This document shows positions 23,901-35,592 of a stretch of DNA of 64,000 nt, in pieces. Where the stretch lies: NCBI GenBank assembly GCA_001584585.1, contig LSYV01000052.1, positions 117,795-181,794 on the forward strand. The letters are read 5' to 3'. The translations under genes were made by a program, and so were the position numbers. Within the stretch, counting starts at the first letter, position 1, and every line of letters begins with the position of its first letter. Origin of the DNA: Gonium pectorale (Eukaryota > Chlorophyta > Chlorophyceae > Chlamydomonadales > Volvocaceae). Under the pieces are notes generated by a model that ran no database searches, was not told where the DNA came from, and saw nothing but the letters and a program-made list of their open reading frames with translations.

Positions 23901-26900
23901 GCCTGTGCATCCGTACATCCGCATGCAGGGCAACTCGGTGACTGACGACCGCAACTGGGGGGCCATTGGCAAGAACTGGCTGAACGACGGGGTCAACGCG
24001 GCGGCGGTCAAACTCTCGCTCTCGTCCCGTGAGTCTGTGCGTGCGAGGGTTTGCGGGTGTCATGGTCCCGGAGCCCTGGGGCACTGCAGAGCAGGGCATT
24101 AGGGCTGGGGCCGGGGACCGGCCTGCCCTGAGGGCAGGATAGTTCATCTGTCCTCCAGAATCCCCGTCGAGCGGAATGGGTGAGAAGGATTCCTTGGCGA
24201 AGAGCAGGGGCATGCCCACTCTCCCCACCTCCCCGACTGAACCCTCTCCCCTTCGTCCCTGGCGGCCACCCTAACTACTGTCCTCCGCCCCATCCCTCTC
24301 GGGGGGAAGGGGTTGGACGCGTCCAAGTCTGGTCCGATGACCACGCTTATTTATCACTCTTGGCCCCCTCCATGCCCTATGGCTGTCGTACAGGAAACCT
24401 GACGATCATCGGGCCGTACAACCTGACCCAGGGCGGCATCGGAGTGGTCGGCATGCAGGCCATATTCGTACCCATGAATCAGACCGACACGTTCGGAGTG
24501 CCAGCCGGTGGGTGGCGGGGTCGGACCCATGCGTATCTGTGTGGCGGGGTAGGCCAGCAGGCGCCAAACGAGTGCATCGCGGTCGGTGTGTTGACACTGG
24601 TAATCGCACCACGACACTGCATGGAGGACCACGGGAGCTTGACGGGCGGTCAACTGCGGGGCGCTTGTGTTGGCGCAGCGCCCATTGGCTCTTGCGGTGC
24701 TTTGCCGAACCGGTCAACGCCCTGAATCCGCGTCGGCAAGGCCGCTGCTCGCTGTCGCGGTGTTGGTGTCAGCGGTGGAGGTCGCAACACGCAGCCTCCG
24801 GGTACGCTGCGTCCCGGGGCGGCTCAGCAGCCATCCCCATCTCCCCCGCCCAATCGCCACCTTCTGGGACTGACCGCCCCCTGCCCCTCCCGCCCCATGA
24901 CGCCCCCGCCCCCTAACGCCCCCCGCCTTCTGTCCCTCCGCAGGTCCCAACCAGACCACCTCGCTGCCCACCTCGTCCATCCCCGGCATGCTCGACCTGA
25001 CCTGGCAGCCGCAGGACGAGAATCCACGCTTTTGGGGTGGGTCCTTGGGGTCACGAGTACGGGAGAAACGGGTCGCAGCGCGTGGCGCACTGAATCGTAA
25101 TGGGGCCGAGCGGCCTTCTGGCGGTCTGGACTTAGGCAACTGTGAACCCGCGAGACAGCGCGACCGAGCGGGACCTTCGGCATTGCATGTACAGTCCCTA
25201 TTCAGTTCTGGTAGCGTTCACGCAGCGGCTCTGCAGAGGCTCCGCGGGTGCGCTGCATGCTTCGCGCCCCTCCCGCCAACCCTGTAATGAGTGCCGCTGC
25301 CGCTGCAGCTTGTTCCTCATCAAGCCTGCATGTATGAAGTAATGATTCTCATCCCGCCAACCGCCAGGCCTGGTGACGGTGCTGATCAGCTGGGACGCCC
25401 TGCGCGACAACGTGACGCGGCTGCAGGACCTGGAGGATCAGGTACGGTGGCGTACGGCAGGGTACGGCGGATGCGTACAAGAGGCCGGTTGTGTGCGCGT
25501 CAGAATCGTCACGGTGGGAGGGGCCCCATGCACCGGCCCACCCAGCACCATGCCCCAGCCGCCCAGCGCGGACGTCTGCCCGCGGTTCGGCCCGCGTGGC
25601 GGCATCCCCGCCCGCCCTCATTCCCCAACCCTCGGACAACCGCCGCTGGCACCAAGCTCGTCGTTGTTCATTCCCTTTCCCCTTCAACTCCCCAACCCTC
25701 TGCTGCAACTCCCTACACCATGCGGGCGGCTGTGCGCAGGGCTACGACTACGTCCTCACGCGCCCCGCCGGCGATGCTGAGCTGGCGGTGGCCTGGAGCA
25801 GCGGCATCGACCCACCACGGCTGTACGATCCCGCCAACCCCCGACCGCTCATCTACTACAACCTCCCCCAGGTGGGCGGGGCTGGCACCGGGTGGGGAGG
25901 TTGGGCCGGCGGCGGGCGTTTGATGCCCGCGGGGCGGGGCCACTGCAACTGTGTGATTCTCAAGTTGTGGGGCGCAGGCGGCAGGAGGGCGTGTCGAGAG
26001 GGGCGCAGGGAGGCACAACACGGGAGTATGAGGGGCAGAGGAAGGCGGGGGTGCGATGCGGGGTTTGCACACGGGTGCAGACGTCGCGGTTCTCGTACTC
26101 GCGCAAGGTGATGTCGTACACCGTGCCGTCTTACGCAGGCCCTGCGCGACCCCGTCGTGGTCAAGGTGCAGCTGCCCAACGTGGAGTGGACGCTGTACGT
26201 CACTCGCGCGGACGGCTGGAACCCCACGTGGCGCAACCCGCTCATCGTCATGGTGGGGAGAGGCGGCCCCGTGCATAGGAATAATCATCATACTAATCGA
26301 ACACTGAGTGTGCCGCCCTGGCGTAGTATGAAGGGAACGGGTGGACTGTGCATGGGACCGCACCCGGTTGCATGACCACCACCCTCCAGGGCAATCCTGC
26401 CCAACAGGCACATGTTGGGCTGCTGCTGGGTACCCGCCCGGTCTCAACATCAGCCGACGCACGATCGCAATCTCCCCACCCCGCCCGCCCTCCACCCGCA
26501 GGTGGTGATACTGTCGCAGGTGCTGGCGCTGCTGGTGTTTGCGGTGCTGGTGTCCCGGCTGCAGCAGCGGCGGCTGTTCCGCGAGGTGGTGGAGGCGGCG
26601 GGCCAGCTGGCGCACACCACGCGCACGCTGGAGGAGGAGAAGAACCGCATGCAGGTGGGCGCAGTTGTGGACGGGGCGGACGGGACGCATGGAAACCGAC
26701 GGCAGCAGTGCGGCGGGCTAGCGCGTCTGGCGTGCCGCCGAGACTCGGTCGCGGTTCGGGCCAGAAGCTGCAGCCCCCCGATACGTGACGGGGATGCCGG
26801 TGCTCGTCCCTCCCACCGGGGCTCACTCGCACCCGTAACGAATTTCAGTCTTTCCGGGCTCAGCAAACCCCCGCCGACCTCTGCAAACTGCGTTTTCAAA

Positions 26901-27537
26901 CCGCCTCCCACCCGATCCGGGACACCACCGCAGCCTGTGCAGGCCCGTCGCTACCAACGTGCCGCTCGCTTTTCTCATCTTGCCCCACCCTCCTGCCCGC
27001 CCGCGTTTAGCGTGGCTGCGCGCTCTTGGCCTCTGAACTCCCCTCCTCGCACTCCCACCGGCCCGCCCGGCCCCCGCCGACAGGCTCTGCTCGCCCGCCA
27101 CTACGACTTAATCGACCTGCTGGAGGGCGGCGGCGGCACGCTGGGTGGCCTGGGCGGCTCGTTCGCCAACGCGGCGGGTGCTGACGGCGCGGGCGGCAAC
27201 GCCGCGTCGTCGCTCGACGGCGGCGTGCGCAGCCGGTTCGACATCATGCGCCAGAAGCTGCTGCTGCAGGGGACCAGCCTGCGGAGGGACCAGCTGGGGG
27301 AGGCAGAGCAGGTGCGGGCGCGTTGCGCGCGTGCGGGTGCAGGGCCATGTGCGGCGCATTGTTTGCTCCTCTTGCGCTGCTGCACGCCAAAGTCGCACGT
27401 TGTGCTTGCGGGGCGGCCTGGTAGCGGCAGCAGCTAGAAAGATTTCCCGAATGTGCGGTGCGGCGCTGTTGCAATCGGCTCATACGATGCGCCCGCGCCG
27501 CAGCCGGCGGCCCGTGCGCATGCCGTACTTTGAGGTG

Positions 27538-27579
<42 letters not shown>

Positions 27580-30500
27580 CCCTTATGTTGTGCTGTCGTG
27601 TGCGGCAACAGATCACCGTCCAGGAGCTGCTGGGCGAGGGCACGTTCGGCAAGGTCTACAGAGGTGCGCACAGCGGAGGCGGGGGAAGGGCCCGCGGCCG
27701 CCCATTAGGGCGGCGTTGCGTGCACGTGTCCATAATTCTCCGTGTATCCAACTTCAGCCTCGCTGCCGCATCAGCAGTCAGAACTACGCATACTGCACAT
27801 ACCGCTGCCGCTTATTACGCCACCCTCGCCGTACGCGACCCGTACACACAGGCCTGTGGCGCGGCACCGAGGTTGCCATCAAGACGATTGTGCTGCCGGC
27901 CGGCATGTCCGGCAAGGAGAAGCGCGAGAAGATGGCGGTCATGGAGGCCGCCATATCCTCCTCGCTGGCGCACCCGAACATCGTGCAGGTGCGTACGGCG
28001 CTGCTCCGTACGGCCATGTGCGCTGTGCCGCGGCGGCCGTGCCGACCCTCCCGTGCCGCCAGGCTACGGTCCCGGAAGCCCGCCGGCGCACGGCCTCACG
28101 CGGCCTCGTACTCATCCTGCTCGTTCCGCCTAATCCTCACCGCATTGCTCGTCCCCTCTTCGCATATGTAGTGAGCGCAGACGCAGCGTGCAGTACCATC
28201 CACCCGCCGAGCACCTGGTTCCGTGCACTATCTGTATACTCCTGGTGCCCAGTGAGCGTATATATGCTGATGGTGTTACCTACACCGGACACTATCGCGC
28301 GTCGCCCGTACCGCGCACGTCCCTCCCCGCAGACGTACACGTACCACATCCGGCCGCTGCGCGACACCGCCGCGCAGCCGGCCTCCGTGGCGGCCCCGCC
28401 GCCGCCCACCCCGCTCGGCGACTCGCCGGTCTCCAGCTCTGGCAACGGAGCCGGCGTCGGTGGCACCGCCCCCGACTCCTGCGTCGGCGCCGTGGCGGCG
28501 GGCCCAACGGCTGTCAACGGCGTCGGCACGTGCTCGTCCGGAAAGCCGGGCTGTACTCAGGTGCGGCATGGCTGGACCCCCCGGGGGCCGCCACTCCACC
28601 CTGCGGGTCTCGGCCGGTGCATTGGTCTGGGCCGCACCCAACTTGCGCGCACTGGTGCAGATACGTTCCCCGGCCCGTTACTGGTGGTGCGAATCGCTCG
28701 CTGCCTGGGAGTGGTGGTGCGAATCGCTCGCTGCCTGGGATTGGTGGTGCGAATCGCTCGCTGCCTGGGAGTGGTGGGCCGGATTCGGGGCGCGGGAAGC
28801 CTTCCCGGAAGACCCCTCCGCGGCGCACTTGGAAGGCCCATTTGATGTCCCAAGCACCCACCCAACCATCAACGGTCATTGTCGCAACCCCCAACGCTTC
28901 CAACCGCAGATCCTGGCGGAGCAAGGCGCCATCGTGGTCGGCTCCTCCGAATCGTCGGTCTCGGTGACCTTGTCAACCGCCACCGGCGCAGTCGCCGGCG
29001 GCTCGGCGGCGGTGCGGGCTGCCGCAGGCTGTGCCCCTGGCGCCGCCACTCCGGCGGCTCTGCCCGCAGCTGACGGCACCGCCGTCTGCACGGGCACGGG
29101 TGTCGGCGTCGGCGTCGGCAGGCAGCCCAGCGTCGACATGCCCCGCGGGATGTCGCTGGATCAGCCTCGCGGCCCAACCCAAGGGGCCATCCACAGCTAC
29201 GAGGTGGGTGGGTGGGAGGGTGGGGGGAAGGGGGGGAGGGGCATCGCCGGCTGTCTCCAGGGTTCAGGGCTGCAATCGATCGTTACTCCGGACATGCTGC
29301 GTCAGTCCGTGTGCGCGGACGCTGGGTGGGAGTAGCAGGGGCAGGCGGGGCGCTAGGTGCTGTGCGGGCAGGTGCCCAGGGCGCACCATTCCGCTGCCCG
29401 TCCCGCAGGGCCATTTCACCAACGCCCCTTACCTCCCTCGTTGCCCCGCCCCGCCCCGCCCCCTCGGGCAAATGCTGCTGGCTTCCAGCCAGTGAATCCT
29501 TGCTTCTCCCCCACGGACAAACGCTGCTGGCGCCCAGCTCGTTGTTGTTCATTCCATTTCCCTTCTTCATTACCCCCACGCCCGCCATGGAGATGCTGCT
29601 GTATGCCACTATGTTGTCGGCAAACACATGTTCTCAACCCCCTCCCCATACCCCTTTCCCTCCCCTCCTCCCCACCCATCATGCATCGGCGCATATCGCG
29701 GCCGTACGGTACGGCGTACGATAGGTCCAACTGGTGCTCGAGGTGAGGCACATAACCTGGCATTGGCCTGTCCAACCCTCCACGCACACGTGGGAGGGAG
29801 GGTGGCCACCTGCCGGGCCTTGTGTACCATCATGTAACGTATTGTCAGCAGGGGCAGGTCGTCCCTTGCGCTGGGCATGAGGGCCGAAGACTGCAGCAGG
29901 GGTGCCTCCTCGCGGACGGAGTTGACGGCACCTTTGTTGTTTCGTAACTGCAAGTCTCTTCACCACAGCCCCCGCCACCCCCCCCCCGTTTCGCCTGTCC
30001 AGTACTGCGACCGGGGCTGCCTGCGTGAGGCTCTAGACGCGGGGGCTTTCTTCGCCCAGGACAGTGAGTGCCACGTTGTGAGGGCGGGGATGCGGGCAGA
30101 AGGCGCCGTGCCCCGAGGAGGGACCATACCACGCGACTGAGTCATGTTCTAAACGCCTGCTGATGTTGGTTGGCGGCTATCAGCGGCGGCGCTGCGCAAC
30201 GGCCCGCCATGCCCAAACCCACACGCAAATCATTCAACCACCTACGACCGCCGTCAACCGCTACCAACTGCCAGGTCTCAACTACCCCGCCATCCTGGAC
30301 ACGGCGGCCGACGTGGCCAAGGCGCTGCTTCACCTGCACCTCAATGACGTGCTGCACAGCGACCTCAAGGTGCGGCTCTCGGCTAGCGGTTGACAGCTGA
30401 CAGGGCGTTCGGTTGGCGGCTGTTTCCTGTACGGGATGGACGGTTTGTGGTTAATCGGTTGGTTTGATGTGCTGGGCGCGCCTCATGAGTGCTGCACTCG

Positions 30501-33426
30501 TGCCGTACCGGGCTCAGCGCGGTTGGCCGGGGCCGCGCCCCTGAACCGCCCGACGCCCCACCCCCCGCCACTCCCACGCGCGACCCACAGGCGACCAACG
30601 TAATGCTGAAGAGCACCGGCGCCGAGTCGGGCGGGCGCGGCGTGATCGCCAAGGTGGCGGACTTCGGCCTGAGCGTGCGGCTGGACCACACAGCCACGCA
30701 CGTGTCGGCGGCCTTCCAGGGCTCCCTCACCCACATGGCGCCGGTGCGGCTGGGGGTGGGGCACTGGGGTTGGTATCCCCGTTCTCCGGCGGCCAGGCGG
30801 TCGGGATTGAGGCTCCCTTCGAAGTAGGAGTGTCGTTAGGGTGAGGAGTCTTGGCTTACTTGTGCCGGGCGGAGCGCGACTTGGAGCTCGTGGAGAACAG
30901 CTTCCGAGCGCCGTGCGCCCCGCCCAACCCCCCCGTCTGCCCCCCGTGCTGCCGTACGCCGTACAGGAGGTCATGCTGCAAGGCCACGTCAGCCGGGCGG
31001 CAGACGGTACGCCACCCTCGGGTTGGGGCCGCGTGCCGTGCCAGCGGGGAATTGTTTCCTGCCTGACCCGAGTGCGGTCTTGGCGTGCGGCCACGTACCC
31101 GGCTGCCATCGCCTGCCTTTGACCCGTGCTGCGATGCGCTGCCTCCGGCCCGGCCCCGCCTCCCCCCTCCCTCCTGCTGCCGGGGTGGGGTGGAGCGTGT
31201 GATCCTCCTCAGGCCCGTTCAACCCCGTCCGGCTGGACCAAGGGTCCCCGTACGGTTGTCCCATTAACCCCCCTTTTCCTGCTGCTGCTGCCTCTGCCGC
31301 TGCTGCCGGGCAGCACGCATTACAACCTGCATCTTGAGTTGCAGCCCGTTACCAGCCCACCACTATCTGATCCTGACTCTCAAACCCCCCACCTTTCCCA
31401 ATGCCCTCCCGCAGTGTACGCGTTCGGCATCACAATGTGGGAGATCTTCACCGGCGGTCATCCGTACCGGGGTGAGTTGTCTGTTTTCGGACGTACGATA
31501 TGCTGTACACGTCGACCTTGCCATGCATGCTTACGCCGCGCAGTAAGGGTGTGCGCCACGACCTTCACGATCCCCGACCACAGCTTGCAAAGGCCTGTCC
31601 GCATCAGCATGCGTTTTAACCGAGTGTCCCACCCCCCTGCGCCCCCTGGCCTTCCCCCGCTCCCCTGCTCAGCTTCCGCACGGACTTATTATTCCCTCGC
31701 CCCCCCTTTTCCCGCTCCCGCCCCTCCCCGCTCTTACTCCATTGTACCTCCCCGCCTCGCCCCGCCCACCCGCAGGCACGCCCGGCGCGCTGCTGGGTCA
31801 CCAGACCGCCAGCGAGGGCCGCCGGCCCCTCTTCCCGCCGGGCACCCCGCTCAGGTGCGGACGCAGCTGTGTTATAGGCTGCCGGCAGGAGGGCGGCAGG
31901 AGGAGCTTAACTGGTTGAGACACATATACGCGCATGCACACACATACACACATACACTCCGTTCGTACACACGCCGTCCGTCCGTACAGACGTACACTCC
32001 GTGCCTTTATAGATGTGTTTTGTCGCTGATAGAACAGCAGCATACCGTCATGCATACATAACACATACACTCCGTCATGCATACGTAACACGTACGCACA
32101 CATACTCACGCAACACATTTCCTTTTCAGCACACATACTCACGCACCTCACGATGGCGAGACATTCATTAGCTGCTTGACACCCTCTGACCGCCCTCCAG
32201 GTATCGCAACTTGGCGGAGCGCTGCTGGGCGCACGACGCAGCCGCCAGGTGCGCCGCTGCGGGAGGGGCCTTGGCAGGACTGGCGGCGGCCTAACGGCTT
32301 GGATTTAGGGTCACGGGCAGGCAGGTGGCGCTGGCAGGCGCTGGTACGGGACTTAAGGCACCGCCGGAGGGAGGGTAGGAGCTTGTTCCCCCCAAGTCGG
32401 CTGGGGATGGGGATGGGGCGCTGCCAGGCCTGGGAGGGCGTGCCCAAATGGCACGACGAACTAGACGGCTTCCTTTCGCACCGGCGACCAACCCCCGCAC
32501 CCTGCCCCGATCGCGCAACAAACTCGCAGGCCGACGTTCTCCCAGATCCTGGATGAGCTCATCGCCATGCGGGCCGAGGTGCCCGGGCCCACGCCGCCCA
32601 TCGGACCCGTGTTGCCGCTGGGGAAACGGATCGCCGCAGCCATGGCGGCCGGCCGCGGCGGCAGCGGCGCCCGTGCTGGCGGAGGCGCCGGCGGCGGAGC
32701 AGCCGTTGCCGCGAATGGCGGAGGAGGAGGAGGGGCAGCCGGTGGCGCCGACGGCGAGGCCGGGGATGGCGACGGCAGCACGCCCGGCGGCAAGCAGTTT
32801 GCAGCCGCCGACGGCGGCGCGGGTGGAGGGGGCGCCGGGGGCAGCATTAACGGCAGCGGCGGCAACGGCTTTGGCATGCTGCACAAGCTGGGCGGCGGTG
32901 TGGGGAACGCGGTGAGATTGCATGCGGCGCATCTGTGTACTTGGGAATGCGAACAGCCCCCCTCGAGCAGTTGTGAGGGCGGCGCGCGTGAGTCTGTGTG
33001 GGGTTGCGTGCGCCCGCGCCTCCCAACGGCGCGTTGCCCACTGGTGCAGCTCGCCCCATCGGCCGTCCGCCCGCCCGCGCGGACGGCTGGTGGGGCGAGC
33101 TGCACCAGCCCCCATCCGACCACGCCACCCACCCTCCTCCCGCCCCTTCACATCTTCCAACTTGCTTTCCCAACCAAGCAACCCCCAACGCCACACCACG
33201 TCATCTGCCCACCACCCACGCACCCCTCCAGGCGATCCAGGTCGGCTCCCGCATTCTGTCGCTGTCGCGGGCGCTACAGTCGGCGGACGCCATGCAGAGC
33301 CGCGGGGGGCTGGACCCCATCGCGGAGGAGGGCAGCACGCACGGAGGCGGTCACGGGGCGCAGGGCGGCGGCGCCAACGGTAACGGCGGCAGCGCCAACG
33401 GCTGCGGCAAGCCCCTCGCCTTGTGA
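20930..33426 (+). CDS. Two-pass CHASE-domain receptor with TKL-type protein kinase
   Basis: Twenty-seven exons join in phase to 1292 residues: 20930-21544, 22381-22524, 22812-22898, 23196-23315, 23555-23620, 23929-24028, 24394-24507, 24944-25036, 25368-25441, 25740-25871, 26139-26252, 26502-26654, 27084-27311, 27612-27663, 27852-27988, 28333-28560, 28910-29203, 29725-29742, 30003-30063, 30275-30369, 30591-30743, 30967-31006, 31415-31471, 31776-31854, 32201-32248, 32530-32911, 33232-33426. Order: inside Ser/Ala-rich N-terminus (1-205); membrane segment about 215-238; CHASE-type sensor (about 240-553) with AIPHGVIRTMYPLKGN, IGPYNLTQGGIGVVG and GLVTVLISWDAL, plus five N-glycosylation sequons; membrane segment about 554-572; coiled linker; kinase about 681-1114 (GEGTFGKVYRG, VAIK with Lys708, HSDLKATN, DFG at 999, GSLTHMAPE, DVYAFGITMWEI); Gly/Ala-rich tail. 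HRD is HSD. About 180 extra residues split the N-lobe after PNIVQTYTY. CHASE domains bind small extracellular ligands; the ligand here is unknown. Confidence 0.85.
27541..27578. repeat. (TG)19 microsatellite in CHASE-kinase intron 13
   Basis: A perfect TG run lies 33 bases before the acceptor of the exon that encodes the glycine-rich loop. Confidence 0.95.
28681..28777. repeat. 30-bp tandem repeat, about 3.2 copies, intronic
   Basis: The unit begins GGTGGTGCGAATCGCTCGCT. Copies are almost identical (one variable base in the third). It lies in the intron between the two exons that encode the N-lobe insertion of the CHASE kinase. The period is a multiple of three, and one plus-strand frame is open through it. 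Confidence 0.9.
31920..32140. repeat. CA-rich low-complexity minisatellite, intronic
   Basis: Variants of ACACATACACTCCGT and CATGCATAC repeat irregularly inside the intron before the exon at 32201. No coding signal is seen. Confidence 0.7.
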
Positions 33427-35484
33427 ACGCGGCAGGAGGTGATCGGCGGCCTGGCGGACCGTGCGCAAACGGTTCTTTGCCAGGGGGAGGACCCCAACCG
33501 GACCGCCAGGGGAGACGGGTGAGAGGAGCAGGGCGAGCGGACCTCAAAAGGGGGAGCGCCCAACCTGCTTATGCGACGGGGAACGGTAAACACGGCGCTG
33601 GGGGGGGGGCGGGGGGGGGGAAAGAGCAAACGGTTGACCGTGAACACCCTGGCGTCCAAGGCTCCCGTCCGGCAGTACCACTCTTGCCTTCGGTTCGCCG
33701 GCTCCCGGAGGGTGTCGGCGTTCCGAGACGCAGGCAGCCGCCAGGTATTCGCGCCCTGGGAGTCGTCGTCCGTGTTCGCTGGTAATGTCCGCTGGCGCTA
33801 GATAAACTCATATGGGCTCAGGTCGTAGTAAAAGTGGTGTGTGCGTGCATGGGCCTAGGCAGCCCGCCCCAGCCTCGGCCCCGACACCTCGAGTACCTCG
33901 AGCACGCGCTGGGGGGGGGAGGCGTGCGTGCGTGCAGTTGAGGTGCAATTCTTGTTTTCGGGAGCTACCGCCCTCACGATGCTTCGCTGCGGGCAGTCGG
34001 CTGGGGGGGGACCGGCTTTGGGCTGGTCTGCACATGCCCGGAGGGCGGGGGCTTGGGGCGCGTGCAAGCGTGCCGAGGGGGGAGGCGCACGGACTGGGTG
34101 GCGGGCACGTGCAGGCTCTACGAACTAAAGATATCAATTGAAGGACCATTGTCTTGGATGTCATGGATGGTGGGTCGGAGCCAAATCCTAAAGCGTTTGC
34201 GATGCGATGCGATGCGATGCGGGGTACGAACGGGGGACCGAGGGGCAAAGTGACGGACGCGGGGCGCCCGGTGAGAGGAGGCGGCGGCAGCGGCTTGCGT
34301 GGAAGGCCTTGCGGGCCGATGTGGAAGGGCCCGCGTCCGTTGCCGTACAGCCGCGAGGACAGGGCATGGACCAGTACGGTGCTGGTGATGCGCGACGTAC
34401 GGCTGATGTGGCAGTGTGTGGCCGTACGGATGGATGCCTGTTCATGCGGTTGGCGGATATTCATTGCGGATGCTTGCGGCGCCGCGGCCGGCCGCAACTG
34501 GCCCGGCAGTTGCAGCAGTAGCAGTACATCATAACCCCTCGGCTTCATTAATAACGCATCCGCATGGTGTACGACTCATGGCGAGCATAGGCGCTTGACA
34601 TTTGCGCGACGTGAAGCTGCCGTACGAAAGCGAAGATCGCCTCGTGACGGTCCTCGCCGCAGCCGCCGCTTGGATCGCCTTGGTTTGGTGCCAAGACATG
34701 TGGCGTCATGCGGCTTGTAGCGAGTCGGGGCCAACAACGGGCGTCGCACCTTCCGTCAAACTTCCCGTCCGCGCATGGCATGGCATGCACGGGCCACAGC
34801 TGCATCCGCTACTCTCTCCCTCCCCCTGCAGCGCGCGCCTCGCAATGACGCCGCTGCTCCCACGCTTAGGGTGGACACGTTGCTGTTGTGGTGGCGGTGT
34901 GGAAGGTCGGCGCCCTCATGCCGCGCTACACTTCCGCAAGATACGTTTTTGTGTTGCGTCAGCAACAAACCTCTGGATGTGCTGGATACGCTGGGCTGTG
35001 CGGCTGCAGTAGCACAGCTGTGTGGGCGGGACCGGGCCGACGAATTGCCCTGCAGCGCGGGAATTTCTGTTATCGAACCTCCCCGGATGGGGTTGCACTG
35101 GCCGCCAACACATCGAAGCGTGTGTGGGTTTGTTCGTCTGGGTGGGCTGTATGCTGGGTGTGGTTGGGTAGCGCCTATCGAGCCTCCGATGCCGCTGGTG
35201 AGGTGCATTGGGGCCTGAAGAGCACGGCAGGGCTGCCGGGGCGGGCGAGCCCCTACCTCCGGGCACCAAACCGGTGTCGTCGGTGATTGTGTTTGTTGGG
35301 ACTCGCCTCTGTTTGTAGTGCCAGCTCTGCTGCTTCTGTACCGTATCTCCCGTGTTGGCTTTGGCGCTTGTACCCGGACGTGGTCATCTCCGTTCCTCCG
35401 AAGTGCCGTCCGTTGCCGACGTTGACAAGGTTGGAATGGCGGCCTCTTCCGTCCGCCCACGTGCCGGTTGCGGCGGTGCGGGTC

Positions 35485-35535
35485 GGTGCAGGGCGGGGGG
35501 GTGCAGGGCGGGGTGGTGCAGGGTGGCGGGGTGCG
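35485..35535. repeat. About 15-bp tandem repeat, three copies
   Basis: GGTGCAGGGCGGGG units repeat in tandem with small changes, just upstream of the TGTAA signal. Confidence 0.75.
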
Positions 35536-35587
35536 GCCTGTGCCCCGGTGAGTGGCAACCTCTGGTGATGGCGGCTTGTTGGCGGGC

Positions 35588-35592
35588 TGTAA
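35588..35592 (+). terminator. Probable poly(A) signal TGTAA of the CHASE-kinase gene
   Basis: This is the first TGTAA I found on the plus strand after the stop at 33424-33426. It implies an unusually long 3' UTR of about 2.2 kb. Confidence 0.45.

Noticed and set aside
27541..27578. Coding Cys/Val repeat from the TG run
   Set aside because: It lies between a clear donor (27312) and acceptor (27611) and is intronic.
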